In this document: positions 50,858 through 59,478 of the stretch, piece after piece | Layout of the letters: each line of letters opens with the position of its first letter | Position numbering within the stretch: the first letter of the stretch is position 1 | Assembly: GCF_000756385.1 (NCBI RefSeq) | Contig: NZ_JNFC01000020.1 | Coordinates: 1 to 60,495, forward strand | DNA from: Sphingopyxis sp. LC363 | Lineage (GTDB): Bacteria; Pseudomonadota; Alphaproteobacteria; Sphingomonadales; Sphingomonadaceae | Direction: 5' to 3' | Length of the DNA stretch: 60,495 nt | Notes under the pieces: model-generated | Databases searched by the model: none | Told to the model about the DNA's origin: nothing | What the model saw: the letters and a program-made list of their open reading frames with translations, nothing else | Translations under genes and position numbers: made by a program

Positions 50858-53035
50858 ATGGTTCGTTCGTTTCGTCCAGTCTTCAAATTCGCGCTGCTCG
50901 CCGCCAGCGTCCTTTCGGTTCCGGCCTTTGCGCAGGAAACCGCGCCGGAGCAGGAAGAGGGCGGGGCGAGCGGCCGCAAGGACGATACGATCGTCGTCTA
51001 TGGCAGCGGCATCGACCGCAATAGTGCCGCCACCGGGCTCGACCTGACGCCGCGCGAGACGCCGCAGTCGATCACGATCATCACGCGCGAGCAGATCGAC
51101 GACCAGGGGGCGTCGACGGTCGCCGACGTGCTCGAATATACCACCGGGCTTTCGGTGAAGCGCGTCGATCGCGGCCGTAACCTGCTGTCGGCGCGCGGCT
51201 TCGACATCACCGCCTTCCAGCTCGACGGCCTGCCCTTTGCGACGGGCAATGTCGGGCTCGAGGAGACCAGCACCGCCATCTATGACCGGGTCGAGGTCGT
51301 CCGCGGTGCGACCGGCCTGCTGCAGGGCGCGGGCGAGCCTTCGGCGTCGATCAACATGGTCCGCAAGCGCGCCGACGCCCGCGAGCTGACCGGCGAAGTG
51401 AATTTCGAAGCGGGTTCTTGGAATCATGTTTCGGGGCTGATCGACATCGGCGCGCCGCTGACCGCCGACGGATCGGTGCGCGCGCGTTTTGTCGCCGAGG
51501 TCTATTCGCAGGATGCCTTTGTCGACCTTGAAAGCAGCAACGGCTTCACCCTTTACGGCACGATCGCTGCCGATCTCGGCCCCGGCACGCGGATCAATGC
51601 GGGCGCGAGCTATCAGCGCGACGAGCGCGACGGCGTGATGTGGGCGCAGCTGCCCTATTGGTATGCCGACGGCTCGCGTCCCGACTGGGCGCGTTCGAAG
51701 GCCACCGGCGCCGACTGGAACGAATGGGACACCACCGAAAAGGCGGCGTTCGTGTCGCTCGAACAGGATCTGGGCGGCAGCTGGCAATTGCGCGGCGACC
51801 TCTCCTATTTCGAACAGGTCGAGGATTCGAAGCTGATCTGGCTGTGGGGCAGCCCCGACCGCGAAACCGGGACGGGAATGGACATATGGCCCTATTGGTA
51901 TCTTTCCAAGCCCAAGCAATGGAGCGCCAATTTGCAGGTGAAGGGCGATTACCAGCTCTTCGGCCGGCAGCACGAGCTGGTGTTCGGCGCGATGTACAGC
52001 CACCAGAAGGGCGGCTGGACCAATCGCGATCCCGACCCCGCGAGCGTCGCCCCGGTTGGCGATTTCCACGCATGGGACGGCAGCTATCCCGAGCCCGTCT
52101 GGGGCGAACGCTATCGCATGAGCGGCTTCGGCACGACCGAGCAGACCGCCATCTATGGCGTGACGCGTTTCCAGATCCTCGACCGGCTCAAGCTGATCGC
52201 GGGCGGGCGGTTGAGTTCGTGGACGCGCGACGAGGAGGAGGCGCTTTACACGCCCGAACCCTATCGGATCGAGCACAAGGGGGTGTTTACACCCTATGCG
52301 GGGTTGATCCTCGACCTAGGTGACTTCCTCTCCGCCTATGCGAGCTATACGAGCATCTTCAACCCGCAGACCGCGCGCGACCGGACCGGCCGCTATCTCG
52401 ACCCGCTCGAGGGCGACAATTATGAAGCGGGGCTGAAGGCCGACCTGATGGACGGGCGGCTGCGCGCGTCGGCGGCGGTCTTCCGCGTCGAGCAGAGCAA
52501 TTTCGCCGTTCCAGACATCGATCCCGAAACGGGCGATCCCTATTTCGTGCCCGGCACCACCGACGTCGCCTCGCGCCCCGCCAAGGGCGTGGTGTCGAAG
52601 GGCTATGAACTCGAAATGCAGGGCGAGCCGCTTCGGGGCTGGGACATCAGCGTCGGGTGGAGCCATTTCAAGGCGAAGGATCCCGACGGCGTCGACGTGC
52701 AGGCGCACCAGCCGCGGCGCGTGTTCCGCATGGCGACCAAATATGAATTCGGCGGCGCGCTGAACGGCTTCAGCCTCGGCGGCTCGCTGCGCTGGGAAAG
52801 CCGGCCGCCGCAGACGGCGCCCAATCCCGTGACCGGGCAGGATGAACCGGTTGGGCAAAAGGCCTACGCGCTGGTGAACCTGATGGGCGCTTACGCCCTG
52901 ACCGAGGCGTGGTCGGTGCAGGTCAATGTCAACAATGTTTTCGACAAGAGCTATTACAACACCAACAGCTGGTTCGGCGGCTTCATCTATGGCGAACCGC
53001 GCAATGCACGCGTGACGCTGCGCTACGGGTTTTAA
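50858..53035 (+). CDS. TonB-dependent siderophore-type receptor
   Basis: 725 residues: signal peptide to ~24, TonB-box-like DDTIVVYG, plug with TPQSITIITREQIDDQGASTVADVLEY, which is characteristic of FhuA/FpvA-type siderophore receptors, and EVVRGATGLLQGAGEPSASINMVRKR. The barrel ends NARVTLRYGF. No FecR is adjacent. A weak dyad TTGC..GCAA (~50794-50810) lies upstream but is not a clear Fur box. An IS1595-type transposase follows directly. Confidence 0.93.
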   Translation: MVRSFRPVFKFALLAASVLSVPAFAQETAPEQEEGGASGRKDDTIVVYGSGIDRNSAATGLDLTPRETPQSITIITREQIDDQGASTVADVLEYTTGLSVKRVDRGRNLLSARGFDITAFQLDGLPFATGNVGLEETSTAIYDRVEVVRGATGLLQGAGEPSASINMVRKRADARELTGEVNFEAGSWNHVSGLIDIGAPLTADGSVRARFVAEVYSQDAFVDLESSNGFTLYGTIAADLGPGTRINAGASYQRDERDGVMWAQLPYWYADGSRPDWARSKATGADWNEWDTTEKAAFVSLEQDLGGSWQLRGDLSYFEQVEDSKLIWLWGSPDRETGTGMDIWPYWYLSKPKQWSANLQVKGDYQLFGRQHELVFGAMYSHQKGGWTNRDPDPASVAPVGDFHAWDGSYPEPVWGERYRMSGFGTTEQTAIYGVTRFQILDRLKLIAGGRLSSWTRDEEEALYTPEPYRIEHKGVFTPYAGLILDLGDFLSAYASYTSIFNPQTARDRTGRYLDPLEGDNYEAGLKADLMDGRLRASAAVFRVEQSNFAVPDIDPETGDPYFVPGTTDVASRPAKGVVSKGYELEMQGEPLRGWDISVGWSHFKAKDPDGVDVQAHQPRRVFRMATKYEFGGALNGFSLGGSLRWESRPPQTAPNPVTGQDEPVGQKAYALVNLMGAYALTEAWSVQVNVNNVFDKSYYNTNSWFGGFIYGEPRNARVTLRYGF

Positions 53036-53111
53036 GCGGCATCGAAATCGCGCACGATCGGATAATATAACCTAATAGGTGAAAATATCTTGACATCGTC
53101 ACGCTGTTATG

Positions 53112-54195
53112 GCACAAGTGTCGCGATTATGCACTTTACACACCCACGGCTAAGTGATAGATAATGCTCATCAACGGAGCATATCACCATGTCGGTTCTT
53201 TCTTCCCCCTACTTCCACGACGAAGCCAAGGCTTTCGAGCATCTGGAAAGCATCGTTTGGGCTGACGGAGTTGTCTGCCCGCATTGCGGTGTAGTGGGTG
53301 GCCGCGTCTATGACCTGTCGGGAGTTCGGGGCAAGCCGACCCTGAAAAGCCCCGAAGGCGCGCTGCGTCACGGCCTCAAAAAGTGTGGCGAGTGCCGCAA
53401 GCAGTTCACCGTCAAGGTCGGCACCGTCTTTGAACATGCCCGTATGCCGCTGCACAAGATGCTACAGGCCGTTCACCTGATCGCATCGAGCAAGAAGGGT
53501 ATTTCCGCCCATCAGCTTGGTCGCATCCTTGAGGTCCAGTACAAGACGGCTTGGTTCCTTGCCCACCGTATCCGCGAAGCCATGCGCTCCGGTGACCTTG
53601 CTGCCCCGTTCGGTTCGGGCGGTGGCGCTGTTGAGGTTGATGAAACCTATTTCGGCACCAAGGAAGGCCGTCGCGGCGCCAAGGCTGGCACGGCCCACAA
53701 GTTCGGCGTTCTGGCGCTGGTGGACCGCGAAACCGGCACCATGCGTTCGTTCACGTTCGACAAGTTCCGCGCCGATGAGGTCCACCCCATCGTCCTGAAT
53801 AACATCGCCCGCGAAGCCCGTTTGATGACGGACGAAGCCAAGATGTACAAAAAGATCGGTCGCGAGTTTGCCGAGCATGGCACGACCCTTCATGGCGCGC
53901 GCCAGTATGTCGATTACAAGGATCGCACGATCCACACCAACACCGTCGAAGGCGCGTTCTCGATTTTCAAGCGCGGCATGAAGGGCGTCTATCAGCATTG
54001 CGGCGAGCAGCATCTGCACCGCTATCTGGCGGAATTTGAGTTCCGCTATAACACTCGTCAGGCCAACGGCATTGATGATCGTGGTCGGGCTGCACACGCG
54101 ATGCGCGGTATCGTTGGGAAAAGGCTTACATATCAACAAGCTGATAAGTAAGCGAAAGCCTTGATTTAGTTGGCTGAATCGACTATATCTTGTGC
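53112..54195 (+). mobile_element. IS1595-type insertion sequence, ends tentative
   Basis: The only shared terminal sequence I find around the transposase is GCACAAG (53112-53118) with its reverse complement CTTGTGC (54189-54195), followed by partly matching TCG(CG)ATT. No 8-base target duplication is visible, so the ends are uncertain or decayed. Confidence 0.4.
53189..54151 (+). CDS. IS1595-family transposase
   Basis: 320 residues. An N-terminal zinc ribbon (CPHCGVVGGRVYDLS ... KKCGECRKQFTVKVGTVFEHA, ~30-85) is followed by a DDE-type core: VEVDETYFG (first Asp), LMTDEAKMYKKIG (second Asp) and HTNTVEGAFSIFKRGMKGVY, the IS1595 third-residue region. Intact length for the family. Codon use is less GC-biased than its neighbours. 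It lies right after a siderophore receptor and marks the left edge of an accessory region. Confidence 0.92.
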   Translation: MSVLSSPYFHDEAKAFEHLESIVWADGVVCPHCGVVGGRVYDLSGVRGKPTLKSPEGALRHGLKKCGECRKQFTVKVGTVFEHARMPLHKMLQAVHLIASSKKGISAHQLGRILEVQYKTAWFLAHRIREAMRSGDLAAPFGSGGGAVEVDETYFGTKEGRRGAKAGTAHKFGVLALVDRETGTMRSFTFDKFRADEVHPIVLNNIAREARLMTDEAKMYKKIGREFAEHGTTLHGARQYVDYKDRTIHTNTVEGAFSIFKRGMKGVYQHCGEQHLHRYLAEFEFRYNTRQANGIDDRGRAAHAMRGIVGKRLTYQQADK

Positions 54196-54204
54196 GGGCC
54201 GAAA

Positions 54205-54235
54205 CACGCCTGGTGGCGTGCCTTACCAGCTAAGG
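54205..54235. other. Two tandem small hairpins after the transposase
   Basis: CACGCC-TGGT-GGCGTG (54205-54220) is followed at once by CCTTA-CCAGC-TAAGG (54221-54235). They lie in the short gap between convergent transposase and DUF3800 genes and could end transcription or be part of an element end. Confidence 0.4.
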
Positions 54236-54260
54236 AATGGGCGTAAGCCAAGGCCCAATT

Positions 54261-55010
54261 TCATTTCAGTTTGAACTTCCAAATATCGAAATGAGGCGCA
54301 GTGACAGGCGTTTCGGTTGCCATCATTGCGTAGCCAATCTCACGCGCGAACCGCTTAGCGATATTGGATTTGGGGGATTCGAGATTTTTCCTCATGCCGG
54401 GATTCCAGTGCCAACTCGCGATCCCTAACAGGAAGTCATTTAGCTGATGCATCTGCGAACAGGACGGATCGCGGTAATCTAATGTATCAAAGGGGAGGTA
54501 GTTATAGCGCCCCGATTTCTTAGCAGCGCGGGCGTTCAAAATGCCGCGGATGTGCTGCATATCGAAGCGTGACGACCGCTTTCCGTGAAAGCAGTGTATT
54601 TCTGGCGGTTTCCGATATTTCCGGACGTAACACAGGAACAGTTCGCACACGAACTTTTGGAAGCCTGTCTCGTTGTCACCGTCGTTGTAGATTCGATTTT
54701 TAACCTGATGATTGTCGAATATGACGGCTGTAAAATCAATAATATGGCTATGTATGAGGTGTACCGCGAAATCGCACAGCCGTTCGTAATCTTGATATTT
54801 GCGTTCGGTGATGTTCTTCCATTGCAGTGAATCCCCCGCAAACTCGCTTTGCGACCTTATTAAGTCGATCTGCTGACAGATTCCTTCCACTCTGCTAAGG
54901 CTGGTGGACACGGCTCCGAGCACCATATGCCTATGGCCGGTTTGGCCGCTCTCGTCGCTGTAAACGCCGTACTGGCGCGAATAAGCGTGATCTATAGGAA
55001 GGCGATACAT
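54261..55010 (-). CDS. DUF3800-family protein
   Basis: 249 residues from ATG 55010 (GTG 55022 is an alternative; neither has a clear ribosome site). The N-terminal YGVYSDESGQTG is the DUF3800 signature, with acidic residues typical of an RNase-H-like core, and later VIFDNHQ and FDTLDYRDPSCSQMHQLNDFLLGI give further conserved Asp. Function is not established; such genes often occur on islands, prophages and near defence genes. GC content is clearly lower than the flanks. Its start codon overlaps that of a divergent small gene. Confidence 0.85.
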   Translation of the reverse strand: MYRLPIDHAYSRQYGVYSDESGQTGHRHMVLGAVSTSLSRVEGICQQIDLIRSQSEFAGDSLQWKNITERKYQDYERLCDFAVHLIHSHIIDFTAVIFDNHQVKNRIYNDGDNETGFQKFVCELFLCYVRKYRKPPEIHCFHGKRSSRFDMQHIRGILNARAAKKSGRYNYLPFDTLDYRDPSCSQMHQLNDFLLGIASWHWNPGMRKNLESPKSNIAKRFAREIGYAMMATETPVTAPHFDIWKFKLK

Positions 55011-55173
55011 GAATAGCCGCACGGTTGCGTCCGACGACCAGAAGAGTCAACTCGACAAGTTCAAGAAAGCCGCGCGCGACCTCGAAACCGACGACGACCC
55101 CAAGCGCTTCGACGAGCGCCTAGGGAAGCTGGTGAAGCATAAGCCGGTAGAAAGGGCTCCGGACAAACCGTAG
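55009..55173 (+). CDS. Small charged protein, 54 aa
   Basis: ATG 55009 has an AGGAAGG site just upstream. The protein, with SQLDKFKKAARDLETDDDPKRFDERLGKLVKHKP, is strongly charged and probably helical. Similar short DKFKxAARxLxxDxDxxxFDxxLxxL proteins occur in alphaproteobacterial mobile regions (from memory). It is divergent from DUF3800: the two ATGs share the palindrome CATG at 55008-55011. Confidence 0.72.
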   Translation: MNSRTVASDDQKSQLDKFKKAARDLETDDDPKRFDERLGKLVKHKPVERAPDKP

Positions 55174-55191
55174 CAATACTGCGGGATATAA

Positions 55192-55248
55192 AGACATATA
55201 CATGTCTCTGCGATGTTTTTGCGCAACACTTCGTTAACTTTGTTGCGC
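55192..55248. repeat. Two inverted repeats in a non-coding gap
   Basis: AGACAT-N4-ATGTCT (55192-55207) and GCGCAACA-N12-TGTTGCGC (55221-55248) lie in the 283-base stretch 55174-55456, where I see no gene. They may be operators for a flanking gene or parts of a structured RNA. Confidence 0.4.
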
Positions 55249-55313
55249 GCGCTGGCACTCGGGACTCGACTCTGCCAGCGCGGGAACAGATAGTGCACAA
55301 CTGACAAAGAAAA

Positions 55314-55337
55314 GGCGGGAGCCTGCCAGCCCCCGCC
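55314..55337 (-). terminator. Rho-independent-like terminator, leftward
   Basis: On the minus strand a GGCGGG/CCCGCC stem with a GC-rich loop is followed by TTTTCTTT. It faces transcripts coming from the leftward gene at 55635-55889. Confidence 0.45.
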
Positions 55338-55456
55338 CGATCATCCGCTACGATCTAGCAATCGCCAGCGGACTAGCTCTAGTGCGAGAGTATCCTACTC
55401 TCAAAAGGCGACGGGTCAAGGCGATTGCGGTAAATACCTTAGAAAAGGACCGTAAA

Positions 55457-55741
55457 TTGTCTACCTATCAAGTCACCTGCATCCGGCCCGATGGGGCCGA
55501 CACTGATCGCCGCATTGACCGCCTTGGCGGTATAGGTCCAGATGGCTCCGGAACGTGGAATGATACCATCGACAAAGTGATCTCCGCTATCGGCAATGGC
55601 CATTATTTTTGGGTTCAAGTGAATGGTCGTCGCGTCACCGTGGTGCGTCGTGTTCATCCGACTTCGGGACGGTGGTATCTCCAGACAGAGCCAGACTACT
55701 ACCCGCATAACAACCTTCTGAACCTTCCCCGCTGCGCGTAA
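55457..55741 (+). CDS. DUF3892-family protein
   Basis: 94 residues from TTG at 55457, chosen because AAAAGGA precedes it and the family begins near YQVTCIRPDG. The body RRIDRLGG...TIDKVISAIGNGHYFWVQVNGRRVTVVRRVHPTSGRWYLQTEPD is the DUF3892 pattern: a short beta-rich protein of unknown role. A longer ATG version from 55382 is possible but lacks a ribosome site. Its 3' half overlaps an antisense small gene. Confidence 0.8.
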   Translation: MSTYQVTCIRPDGADTDRRIDRLGGIGPDGSGTWNDTIDKVISAIGNGHYFWVQVNGRRVTVVRRVHPTSGRWYLQTEPDYYPHNNLLNLPRCA

Positions 55742-55889
55742 CCACCGCGAACGGCGAAGCGAAACACTCTGGCTGCATCGCCCAGCGCAAGGCCTGCTGG
55801 GCGGTGTACAACCCCGCGTGTTCAAAGGGGTCCGGAAAGGCGGCAAGCCTCTCCTCTATGCGGCGCAATTCGTCGTCGATGTGCTGCAC
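55635..55889 (-). CDS. Small hypothetical protein, 84 aa
   Basis: GTG 55889 is preceded on the minus strand by AGGAAAGGAA, the best ribosome site in this area. The N-terminal half (DDELRRIEERLAAF, then LYTAQQALRWAMQPECFASPFAVV) looks like a real short protein; the last third is low-complexity. It overlaps DUF3892 antisense by 107 bases and is divergent from the 41-residue membrane peptide at 55934. Function unknown. Confidence 0.6.
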   Translation of the reverse strand: MQHIDDELRRIEERLAAFPDPFEHAGLYTAQQALRWAMQPECFASPFAVVTRSGEGSEGCYAGSSLALSGDTTVPKSDEHDAPR

Positions 55890-55933
55890 ATTAATTCCTT
55901 TCCTACAAATTTCCGGCCTGTCACACCGACCGG

Positions 55934-56059
55934 ATGAACCACGAACCAGATTGGAAAGATCGCGCAGAAGCGGCCAATTACTGGCTGCTAACCGCCCTTG
56001 TCGCTGGCGCCTTCGTTGCGGGGCTGATTTCCGCCGTTCCTTATATCGCGGGCGGGTGA
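55934..56059 (+). CDS. Small single-pass membrane protein, 41 aa
   Basis: A charged N-terminus (NHEPDWKDRAEAANYW) leads into one hydrophobic helix (LLTALVAGAFVAGLISAVPYIAGG). No strong ribosome site is visible. It lies just upstream of the tail-fibre gene. Such short helices near phage tail genes may be holin-like or unrelated; function unknown. Confidence 0.5.
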   Translation: MNHEPDWKDRAEAANYWLLTALVAGAFVAGLISAVPYIAGG

Positions 56060-56142
56060 GTGGGTTTGCAAACTACATAAACGCCAACGAAATGGCAACC
56101 GGCATTTTCTCCATAAATTGCATTGGAAAGGATGGCCCTGCC

Positions 56143-57495
56143 ATGCCGACCCCCTTTTTTGCCGACCTGGTGCGCGAGCTTGCCCAAGAGGGCGGGACCG
56201 GACCGCTGACTCCCACGGGCGCGGTGCCGGGTCATCGCCGCTTTGCCGATATCGTTCCGGTGGATACCCCGTTTCATTATGCGATTTCCGGCATCACCCA
56301 GACCGCCCAATGGGAAGTCGGCTTCGGCCGGATCGACGGTGGCGGGCGGCTGTTGCGCGATGTGGTCGCAGCGTCGTCGAACGACGGCGAGCATGTCGAT
56401 TTTTCGCCGGGACTGAAGACGATCGCGCTGACGGTCGGCGCCGGCTGGTTCGCCGACAGCGATGCGGCGCAAGACATGGTCGAAGCCGGGCTGGCGTCAT
56501 TGACCGGGGCGATTGCCGCCAAGCAGCCGTTGTCGACGACGCATGAGGCGGTCGCGACGGGGGCCATCGACGATATGCTGACGGTGCGGCGAGGCAGCGG
56601 GTGGGTGAATATTCCGCTGTCGAGTCTGGCCTTTCGTGGCGACGACGGACGCCATGCGCTGACGGGTCCGCTCGGCGCGCCGAATGGCAGCGCCGCGGCG
56701 CCGGCGATCGGCTTTGATACCGATCCCGATTCGGGCCTGTTTCGCGCCGGCGCGGATATATTGGGATTTGCCGCGGGCGGCAGCGAGCGGATGCGGATCG
56801 ACGGCTCGGGAAATGTCGGCATCGGCTGCACCCCGCTGGGGGTCACGCGGTTGCAGGTCCGGATCGCCAGCGACCGGCGCTTCACGGTGTTCGCGAACGG
56901 TATCGACAGCTGTTTTGGCTATATGAACGACGGCGGCAGCTGGGTCGACACCTTGCTGTGCGGCAATCCGTTGCGGCTGGGCGTCGGTGGCAGCGAGCGC
57001 GTGCGCCTCGAAGGTTCGGGCGTGTTCCGTCCGGCGGCGGACAACAACCAGACGCTGGGCGCCGCGGCGCAGCGTTGGGCCGTGCTGTACGCCGGCACGG
57101 GCACGATCAACACATCGGACGCGCGCGACAAGACATGGCGCGGCGCCGCGACTGCCGCCGAGGTGCGTGCCGCAAAGCGTATCGCCGCCGAACTGGGTTT
57201 TTTCCAGTGGCACGACGCGATTGCCGAAAAAGGAGCAGAGGGCGCGCGGCATCATTTCGGTGTTCGTGCGCAGGCGGTGTGGGCGGTTATGGCCGACGAA
57301 GGACTGATCGAGCCGATCGCCGAGGGCGGGGCGCCGAGCAGTCGCTATGCCTTTCTATGCCATGACCAATGGGACGAGGAGGCTGACGAAGGCCGCCCCG
57401 CGGGCGACCGTTTCGGCATCCGCACCGACCAGCTGGCGCTGTTCCTGATCGCGGCGCAGGACGCGCGCCTCGCGGCGCTGGAGGCCGCGGCATGA
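56143..57495 (+). CDS. Phage tail fibre-like protein with S74-type chaperone end
   Basis: 450 residues from ATG 56143 with GGAAAGGA upstream. An N-terminal virion-attachment region (~1-110) is followed by a beta-rich shaft (~150-310) with the pattern SERMRIDGSGNVGIG. The C-terminal intramolecular chaperone region begins at INTSDARDK, where Ser325 and Lys330 sit as in the Ser-Lys dyad of S74 self-cleaving domains; HHFGVRAQAVWAVMADEGL and the Ala/Leu-rich tail fit too. It is first in a rightward row of head-tail genes. Confidence 0.85.
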   Translation: MPTPFFADLVRELAQEGGTGPLTPTGAVPGHRRFADIVPVDTPFHYAISGITQTAQWEVGFGRIDGGGRLLRDVVAASSNDGEHVDFSPGLKTIALTVGAGWFADSDAAQDMVEAGLASLTGAIAAKQPLSTTHEAVATGAIDDMLTVRRGSGWVNIPLSSLAFRGDDGRHALTGPLGAPNGSAAAPAIGFDTDPDSGLFRAGADILGFAAGGSERMRIDGSGNVGIGCTPLGVTRLQVRIASDRRFTVFANGIDSCFGYMNDGGSWVDTLLCGNPLRLGVGGSERVRLEGSGVFRPAADNNQTLGAAAQRWAVLYAGTGTINTSDARDKTWRGAATAAEVRAAKRIAAELGFFQWHDAIAEKGAEGARHHFGVRAQAVWAVMADEGLIEPIAEGGAPSSRYAFLCHDQWDEEADEGRPAGDRFGIRTDQLALFLIAAQDARLAALEAAA

Positions 57496-57647
57496 TCGAC
57501 GGATCGGCATTGGCCGCGCGCGCGATCGGCGATGTCGCAAGGCGCGATCTCGCGAGCGAGTGGGCCGGGCCCGAGCCGGCGGCGCCGCAGACGGCGCTGC
57601 CGCTGGCGCGCGAAGCGCCGCGGCGCGTGACGGTGCGCAGACCCTGA
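57492..57647 (+). CDS. Small phage-module protein, 51 aa
   Basis: The start overlaps the tail-fibre stop (ATGA). The protein is Ala/Arg/Pro-rich with SALAARAIGDVARRDLASEW at the N-terminus and no recognised domain. Coupled translation and position suggest a small component of the tail module. Confidence 0.6.
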   Translation: MIDGSALAARAIGDVARRDLASEWAGPEPAAPQTALPLAREAPRRVTVRRP

Positions 57648-57663
57648 CGGGAGGGGGAAGACG

Positions 57664-57945
57664 ATGACGATGATGGTGAAGGATCCGGGCACGCGGATCG
57701 ATTTCGAGTTCGACTGGGGCGCCGCCTATCCGGGCGGCCAGGCGGTCGTGGCGAGCGACTGGTCGGTCGCACCGGCGGAGGAGGGCGGCGTGACCGTGAT
57801 CGGCGGCGCGCACGACCTGAAGGAGGTGACCGTCACGCTGGCGGGCGGGGTCGCGGGGCGCGTCTATCGCGTCACCAACCGCGTGACGATGAGCGACGGG
57901 CAGATCGACGAACGGTCGATGACCTTGCGGGTGGAGGAGCGATGA
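57664..57945 (+). CDS. Phage fibre-tail adaptor-like protein
   Basis: 93 residues, beta-rich. FEFDWGAAYPGGQAVVASDWSVAP followed by VYRVTNRVTMSDGQIDERSMTLRVEE is typical of short phage adaptor proteins that resemble a single immunoglobulin-like domain. It overlaps the next gene by 4 bases. Confidence 0.72.
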   Translation: MTMMVKDPGTRIDFEFDWGAAYPGGQAVVASDWSVAPAEEGGVTVIGGAHDLKEVTVTLAGGVAGRVYRVTNRVTMSDGQIDERSMTLRVEER

Positions 57946-58490
57946 TGGCGGAAAGCCTGTTGCCGGGCGAGGCCCCGGTGAGCCTGAACGAAGCGCGCGG
58001 CTGGCTGCGGCTGGGCGCGACGATCGACGATGCGGTGATCGCGGGGCTGGTGCGCGCGGCGACCAATATCTGCGAGGCGTTCATCGGCCAGTGGCTGGTC
58101 GTGCGCGCGGGCGAGGAGGAGGCGCCGCTGCCGGCGGATCGCATTCCGCTTGGGGCGCGGCCGGTGGTCGCGATCGACGGCGTGACATTGTTGTCGCCGG
58201 ACGGCAGCGAACAGCCGCTCGGCGAGGACGCGTATCGCGTCACGATCGCCCGCGACGGCAGCGGCTGCGTCGCCGTGAATGACCCGGGCGATGCGGCGCG
58301 GGTGCGCATCGCCTATCGCGCCGGCATGGCCGAGGGCGCGAATGGCGTTCCCGAGGCGGTCCGGCAGGGAATCGTGCGGATGACCCAGCATTTGCACGAC
58401 GCGCGCGACGGCGCGGAGGCAGGGCCGCCCGCGATGATCGCGGCGCTGTGGCAGCCGTGGCGGCGGCTGACGCTGGGAAGCGCGCGATGA
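57942..58490 (+). CDS. Head-tail connector protein, gp6-like
   Basis: 182 residues. The N-terminal VSLNEARGWLRLGATIDDAVIAGLVRAATNICEAFIGQWLV is the gp6/HK97 head-tail connector pattern (LxExKxxLRIDxDDxDxLIxxLIxAAxxxxExxxG), also seen in gene transfer agents. The middle contains beta strands; the C-terminus has helical AVRQGIVRMTQHLHDARDG. Coupled to the next gene by ATGA. Confidence 0.82.
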   Translation: MMAESLLPGEAPVSLNEARGWLRLGATIDDAVIAGLVRAATNICEAFIGQWLVVRAGEEEAPLPADRIPLGARPVVAIDGVTLLSPDGSEQPLGEDAYRVTIARDGSGCVAVNDPGDAARVRIAYRAGMAEGANGVPEAVRQGIVRMTQHLHDARDGAEAGPPAMIAALWQPWRRLTLGSAR

Positions 58491-58879
58491 GCGGCGCCGA
58501 GCAGGCGGTGCGGGCGAAGGCGTTGGCGCTGCTGACGGACGACGTGGAGCTCGCGGGTCTGGTGCACGGCGTGTTCGACGGCGTGCCGCCGCGGGCGAGC
58601 GCGCCCTATGTTTCGGTCGGCGGGGCGGAAGGCCGCGACTGGGGCACCAAGGACCGGGCGGGGCGCGAAGTGCAGGTGGCGCTGGTGCTGAATAGCGTCG
58701 GCGAGAGCGCCGACGGCGGTGCCGTCGCGCGGATCGAGGCGGCGGCCGGGGGCTTGCGCGGTGCGGCGGATTGCTGGACGATCGTGGGCGCGCGGGTGGT
58801 GCGGACGCGGTTTACCTTCACGCGCGATGGCGGCTGGCGCCGTGAGACGATCGTGCGGTGTCGCTGTCTGGCGGGGTAG
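58487..58879 (+). CDS. DUF3168 tail completion protein, gp8-like
   Basis: 130 residues from ATG 58487. ALLTDDVELAGLVHGVFDGVPPRASAPYVSVGGAEGRDWGTKD is the DUF3168 pattern of tail-terminator proteins in phages and gene transfer agents. In GTA clusters it follows the gp6-like gene closely and precedes the major tail gene, as here. Confidence 0.83.
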   Translation: MSGAEQAVRAKALALLTDDVELAGLVHGVFDGVPPRASAPYVSVGGAEGRDWGTKDRAGREVQVALVLNSVGESADGGAVARIEAAAGGLRGAADCWTIVGARVVRTRFTFTRDGGWRRETIVRCRCLAG

Positions 58880-58915
58880 GCGGAACGGCGGGGTTCGGCC
58901 GAAGCGGACGGTAAT

Positions 58916-59050
58916 CCTCCCTGTGGCGAAGCCATGGGGAGGTGGCAGCGCGAAGTGCTGACGGAGGGGCTAATGACGCAGCGTCGTAGCCCCTCCACCG
59001 CGCCCTACGGGCGCGGTCCCCCTCCCCATCGCTGCGCGACAGGAAGGATT
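58916..59050. repeat. Intergenic inverted repeat inside the tail module
   Basis: CCTCCCTGTGGCGAAG...GGAGGTGGCAGCGCGAAG on the left pairs loosely with the CCCCTCCACCGCGCC...CCCCCTCCCCATCGCTGCGCG side. It is G/C-rich, repeat-like and unrelated to any coding frame. It fills most of the gap between the gp8-like gene and the antisense gene. Confidence 0.55.
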
Positions 59051-59142
59051 CCGTGAGAGCGTCCAACATCCGCTCACCACCCCAATGCCCGACATTCCCC
59101 TGCGCTTGGGGAGGCGGCATGGCTTGCGCTGGCGACCTTTGG

Positions 59143-59478
59143 CTATTCGCCCGGCATCGTATTGGTCGACTTATAGTCCTTGAACTTTTCGGTGAAATTG
59201 GCGTGGTAATCCTCGATCTGGAGGTCGGCGTCTTCGGTCGCGACCGCTTCGGAGTCGCCGCTTGCGCGGCCGAGCGCGATCACCGCCTTGCGAAAGGCGT
59301 CGCGCTCGGTCCCGCAGTTCGATTTCACCTGCATTTCATACTGGACGTCTTCGACCTTGGCCTCGAGCGCCTTCTTCATGTCGTCGCGCAGGCATTTGGT
59401 GAAGGCGACGCGCGTCGTGGCGACGGTCGCGCTCGGCGATTGGGCCATCATGGCCAAAACCAATGTCGTGATCAGCAT
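59143..59478 (-). CDS. Small exported protein of unknown function, antisense within tail module
   Basis: 111 residues from ATG 59478 (GGGGAG and AGG upstream). The signal peptide MLITTLVLAMMAQSPSATVA is followed by a charged, helical domain with two Cys (TKCLRDD ... VKSNCGTERDAF) that could form a disulfide, and an acidic C-terminus. I recognise no family. It runs against the phage-type genes and is flanked by a repeat, so it looks like an insertion. Confidence 0.72.
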   Translation of the reverse strand: MLITTLVLAMMAQSPSATVATTRVAFTKCLRDDMKKALEAKVEDVQYEMQVKSNCGTERDAFRKAVIALGRASGDSEAVATEDADLQIEDYHANFTEKFKDYKSTNTMPGE

